Made by a program: the position numbers and the translations under genes. A stretch of 64,000 bases of DNA from Holdemania massiliensis AP2. GTDB lineage: Bacteria; Bacillota_I; Bacilli_A; Erysipelotrichales; Erysipelotrichaceae. This document shows, in pieces, positions 62,742 to 64,000 of this stretch (the first letter of the stretch is position 1; every line of letters begins with the position of its first letter). The stretch spans positions 876,461-940,460 of the forward strand of contig NZ_HE998568.1 of assembly GCF_000327285.1 (NCBI RefSeq), written 5' to 3'. Under the pieces are notes generated by a model. The model worked only from the letters and a program-made list of their open reading frames with translations. It did not search any database and was not told the DNA's origin.

Positions 62742-64000
62742 TTATTCCGCCGAGAGATTGGAGCACACAAAGATCTGCGGCTTCCGGCTCAGCTTCAACT
62801 GACCCTTTTCGACAATCACCGGCTGATTGTCGATCAGATTGACAAATTCACCTTCCACCTTTGTTAATGGAAGTTCCCCTTCCAGACCGCGGACATTAAA
62901 GATTCCAAAAACCCGGCTGTCTTCGCATTGATATTCGCAAACCAAGACTTCCTGCGGGTTATCGTGCAGAATAAACTGCCGATGTGTACCCATGAAGTCC
63001 ATACGGCGGATTTCATTCAGACGGCGAATCAGCGCTTCATAAGCCGGATCCAGATGCGTCCAGTCGACCGGATCCTTCGTAAATAAGCTTGGCTGATGCG
63101 TATTCCAGGCTTCCTGTCCGGCATAGACAAACGCCGTGCCCTGTGCAAAGAACGAATACCCCACCCAGTTCAGGATTTTATCGTGATCCTGCGTATAACT
63201 GGCAATCCGCGGCTGATCATGATTTTCCAGAAACCGCAGCTTCAGGAAATTAGCCGGATAGCGCCACTGCTGATCACGGACAGCCTGCTTGTATGGCTGC
63301 AAAGAAGATTTTTCAGATACCGCCGCTTTGAACTGATCATAGATGTCATAATCATATAAGCAGTCAAACGCCGTATATAATTCACTGTCGGTTGCCACCT
63401 CAAAGCCTTCTGAACGCAGGGCGCGGATGAATTCCGGCTCCACGCTTTCCGCCAGCCAGAAATGATCCGGATTGATCTTCGCCACAGCTTCTGCCGCCTG
63501 CTGCCAGAACGAAACCGGCACCAGACTGGCCACGTCGCAGCGATAGCCATCAACGCCCAGCTTTGCCCAGTAACAAAGCATATTGATCATTTCCTCTCGC
63601 AAAGCCTCACAGCTATAATTCAAATCGAGGATATCGGTCCAATCCCCAACCCGGTTGCCAAAGTTGCCGTCTGGCTTATGATAATAATATTCCGGATGCG
63701 TTTGGGTAAACGGATGGTCATACGCCGTATGATTAATCACAATGTCGATCATGATCTTCATATGATGATCATGCGTTGCCTGAATCAGCAGCTTGAATTC
63801 TTCCAGCGTTCCATATTCCGGATTGATCGCCCAGTAATCTGAAATTGCATACGGACTGCCCAGATCGCCTTTGCGCTGCTGGACACCGATCGGATGAATC
63901 GGAAGCAGGTAGAGGTAATCAAACCCCATCGCGGCAATGCGGTCCAGATCCTTTTCAACCTCACGGAAAGTCCCGGATGGAGCATAATTGCGGACAAAGA
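62742..64000 (-). CDS. GH13 alpha-glucan-active glycosidase, 5' truncated by window edge
   Basis: About 420 codons are visible. The frame is open to the window edge (FVRNYAPSGTFREVEKDL precedes MGFDYLYLLP), so the true start lies beyond 64000. All GH13 motifs are present: DIVINHTAYDHPF, GYRCDVASLVP (nucleophile Asp), FWLAESVEPEF (acid/base Glu) and FLENHDQPRI. The C-terminus is a short beta domain. It hydrolyses or rearranges alpha-glucans; no signal is visible and the subfamily is uncertain. A UUCG terminator follows. Confidence 0.92.
   Translation of the reverse strand, partial: FVRNYAPSGTFREVEKDLDRIAAMGFDYLYLLPIHPIGVQQRKGDLGSPYAISDYWAINPEYGTLEEFKLLIQATHDHHMKIMIDIVINHTAYDHPFTQTHPEYYYHKPDGNFGNRVGDWTDILDLNYSCEALREEMINMLCYWAKLGVDGYRCDVASLVPVSFWQQAAEAVAKINPDHFWLAESVEPEFIRALRSEGFEVATDSELYTAFDCLYDYDIYDQFKAAVSEKSSLQPYKQAVRDQQWRYPANFLKLRFLENHDQPRIASYTQDHDKILNWVGYSFFAQGTAFVYAGQEAWNTHQPSLFTKDPVDWTHLDPAYEALIRRLNEIRRMDFMGTHRQFILHDNPQEVLVCEYQCEDSRVFGIFNVRGLEGELPLTKVEGEFVNLIDNQPVIVEKGQLKLSRKPQIFVCSNLSAE

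Overview
The window reads as a chromosomal segment of a Bacillota bacterium. Near-consensus sigma-A promoters with 16-17 bp spacers, AGGAGG-type ribosome binding sites, a cysteine T-box, cre-like sites, an L10-type leader and the order cysS-mrnC-rlmB-sigma factor-rpmG-secE-nusG all fit. The roughly 50% GC content, the many mannose-family PTS genes and an enlarged RpoB suggest the Erysipelotrichia (Holdemania-like). That assignment is inference, because no 16S gene is present.

Layout. 1-2000: a truncated C39-like gene and two small membrane proteins. 2011-6723: a HutC-type GntR regulator and the operon it probably controls (tandem GNAT, PIG-L deacetylase, mannose-family PTS EIIB-EIIC-EIID). 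6844-9417: a membrane zinc peptidase and a PadR/HAAS module. 9740-12598: kdgK and an eda-VOC fusion for KDG catabolism, divergent from a YheO-like regulator, followed by cca. 13912-17854: a TIM-barrel isomerase, MarR, metallophosphoesterase and gdhA. 17950-28907: rpoC, rpoB, an rsmC-like gene, rplL, rplJ, rplA and rplK, all on the minus strand, with their own promoters and leaders.

29081-41443 is a block of about 13 kb that separates rplK from nusG, which are normally adjacent in Firmicutes. It holds a glucose-type EIIA, a ROK-like regulator with an orphan EIIB, an MMPL transporter with a long exported helical partner under a divergent TetR with three operators, and two c-di-GMP proteins (an EAL protein and a diguanylate cyclase). 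42018-46840 resumes the conserved nusG-secE-rpmG-sigma-rlmB-mrnC-cysS order, ending at a T-box.

46844-56098 carries small membrane proteins and a second mannose-family PTS operon headed by nanE (N-acetylmannosamine-6-phosphate epimerase). That operon is controlled by two copies of a palindrome and two cre sites. Beyond it lie a serine recombinase with an apparent A-tract frameshift, an Fe-S aldo/keto reductase and a MupG-like 6-phospho-N-acetylmuramidase. Together these point to uptake and recycling of amino sugars. 56671-59427 is an exported lipoprotein flavin reductase divergent from a PucR-type regulator. 59962-62314 encodes a GYF_2 protein overlapping a membrane protein with a cytoplasmic XRE helix-turn-helix and an outside RCC1 propeller plus two FN3-like domains. 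The window ends inside a GH13 glycosidase gene.

The strongest candidates for new biology are the GNAT/PIG-L/PTS operon, the XRE-TM-RCC1-FN3 protein with its GYF_2 partner, the nan-operon protein of unknown role at 48830-49756, and a short promoter-to-terminator RNA upstream of rlmB.
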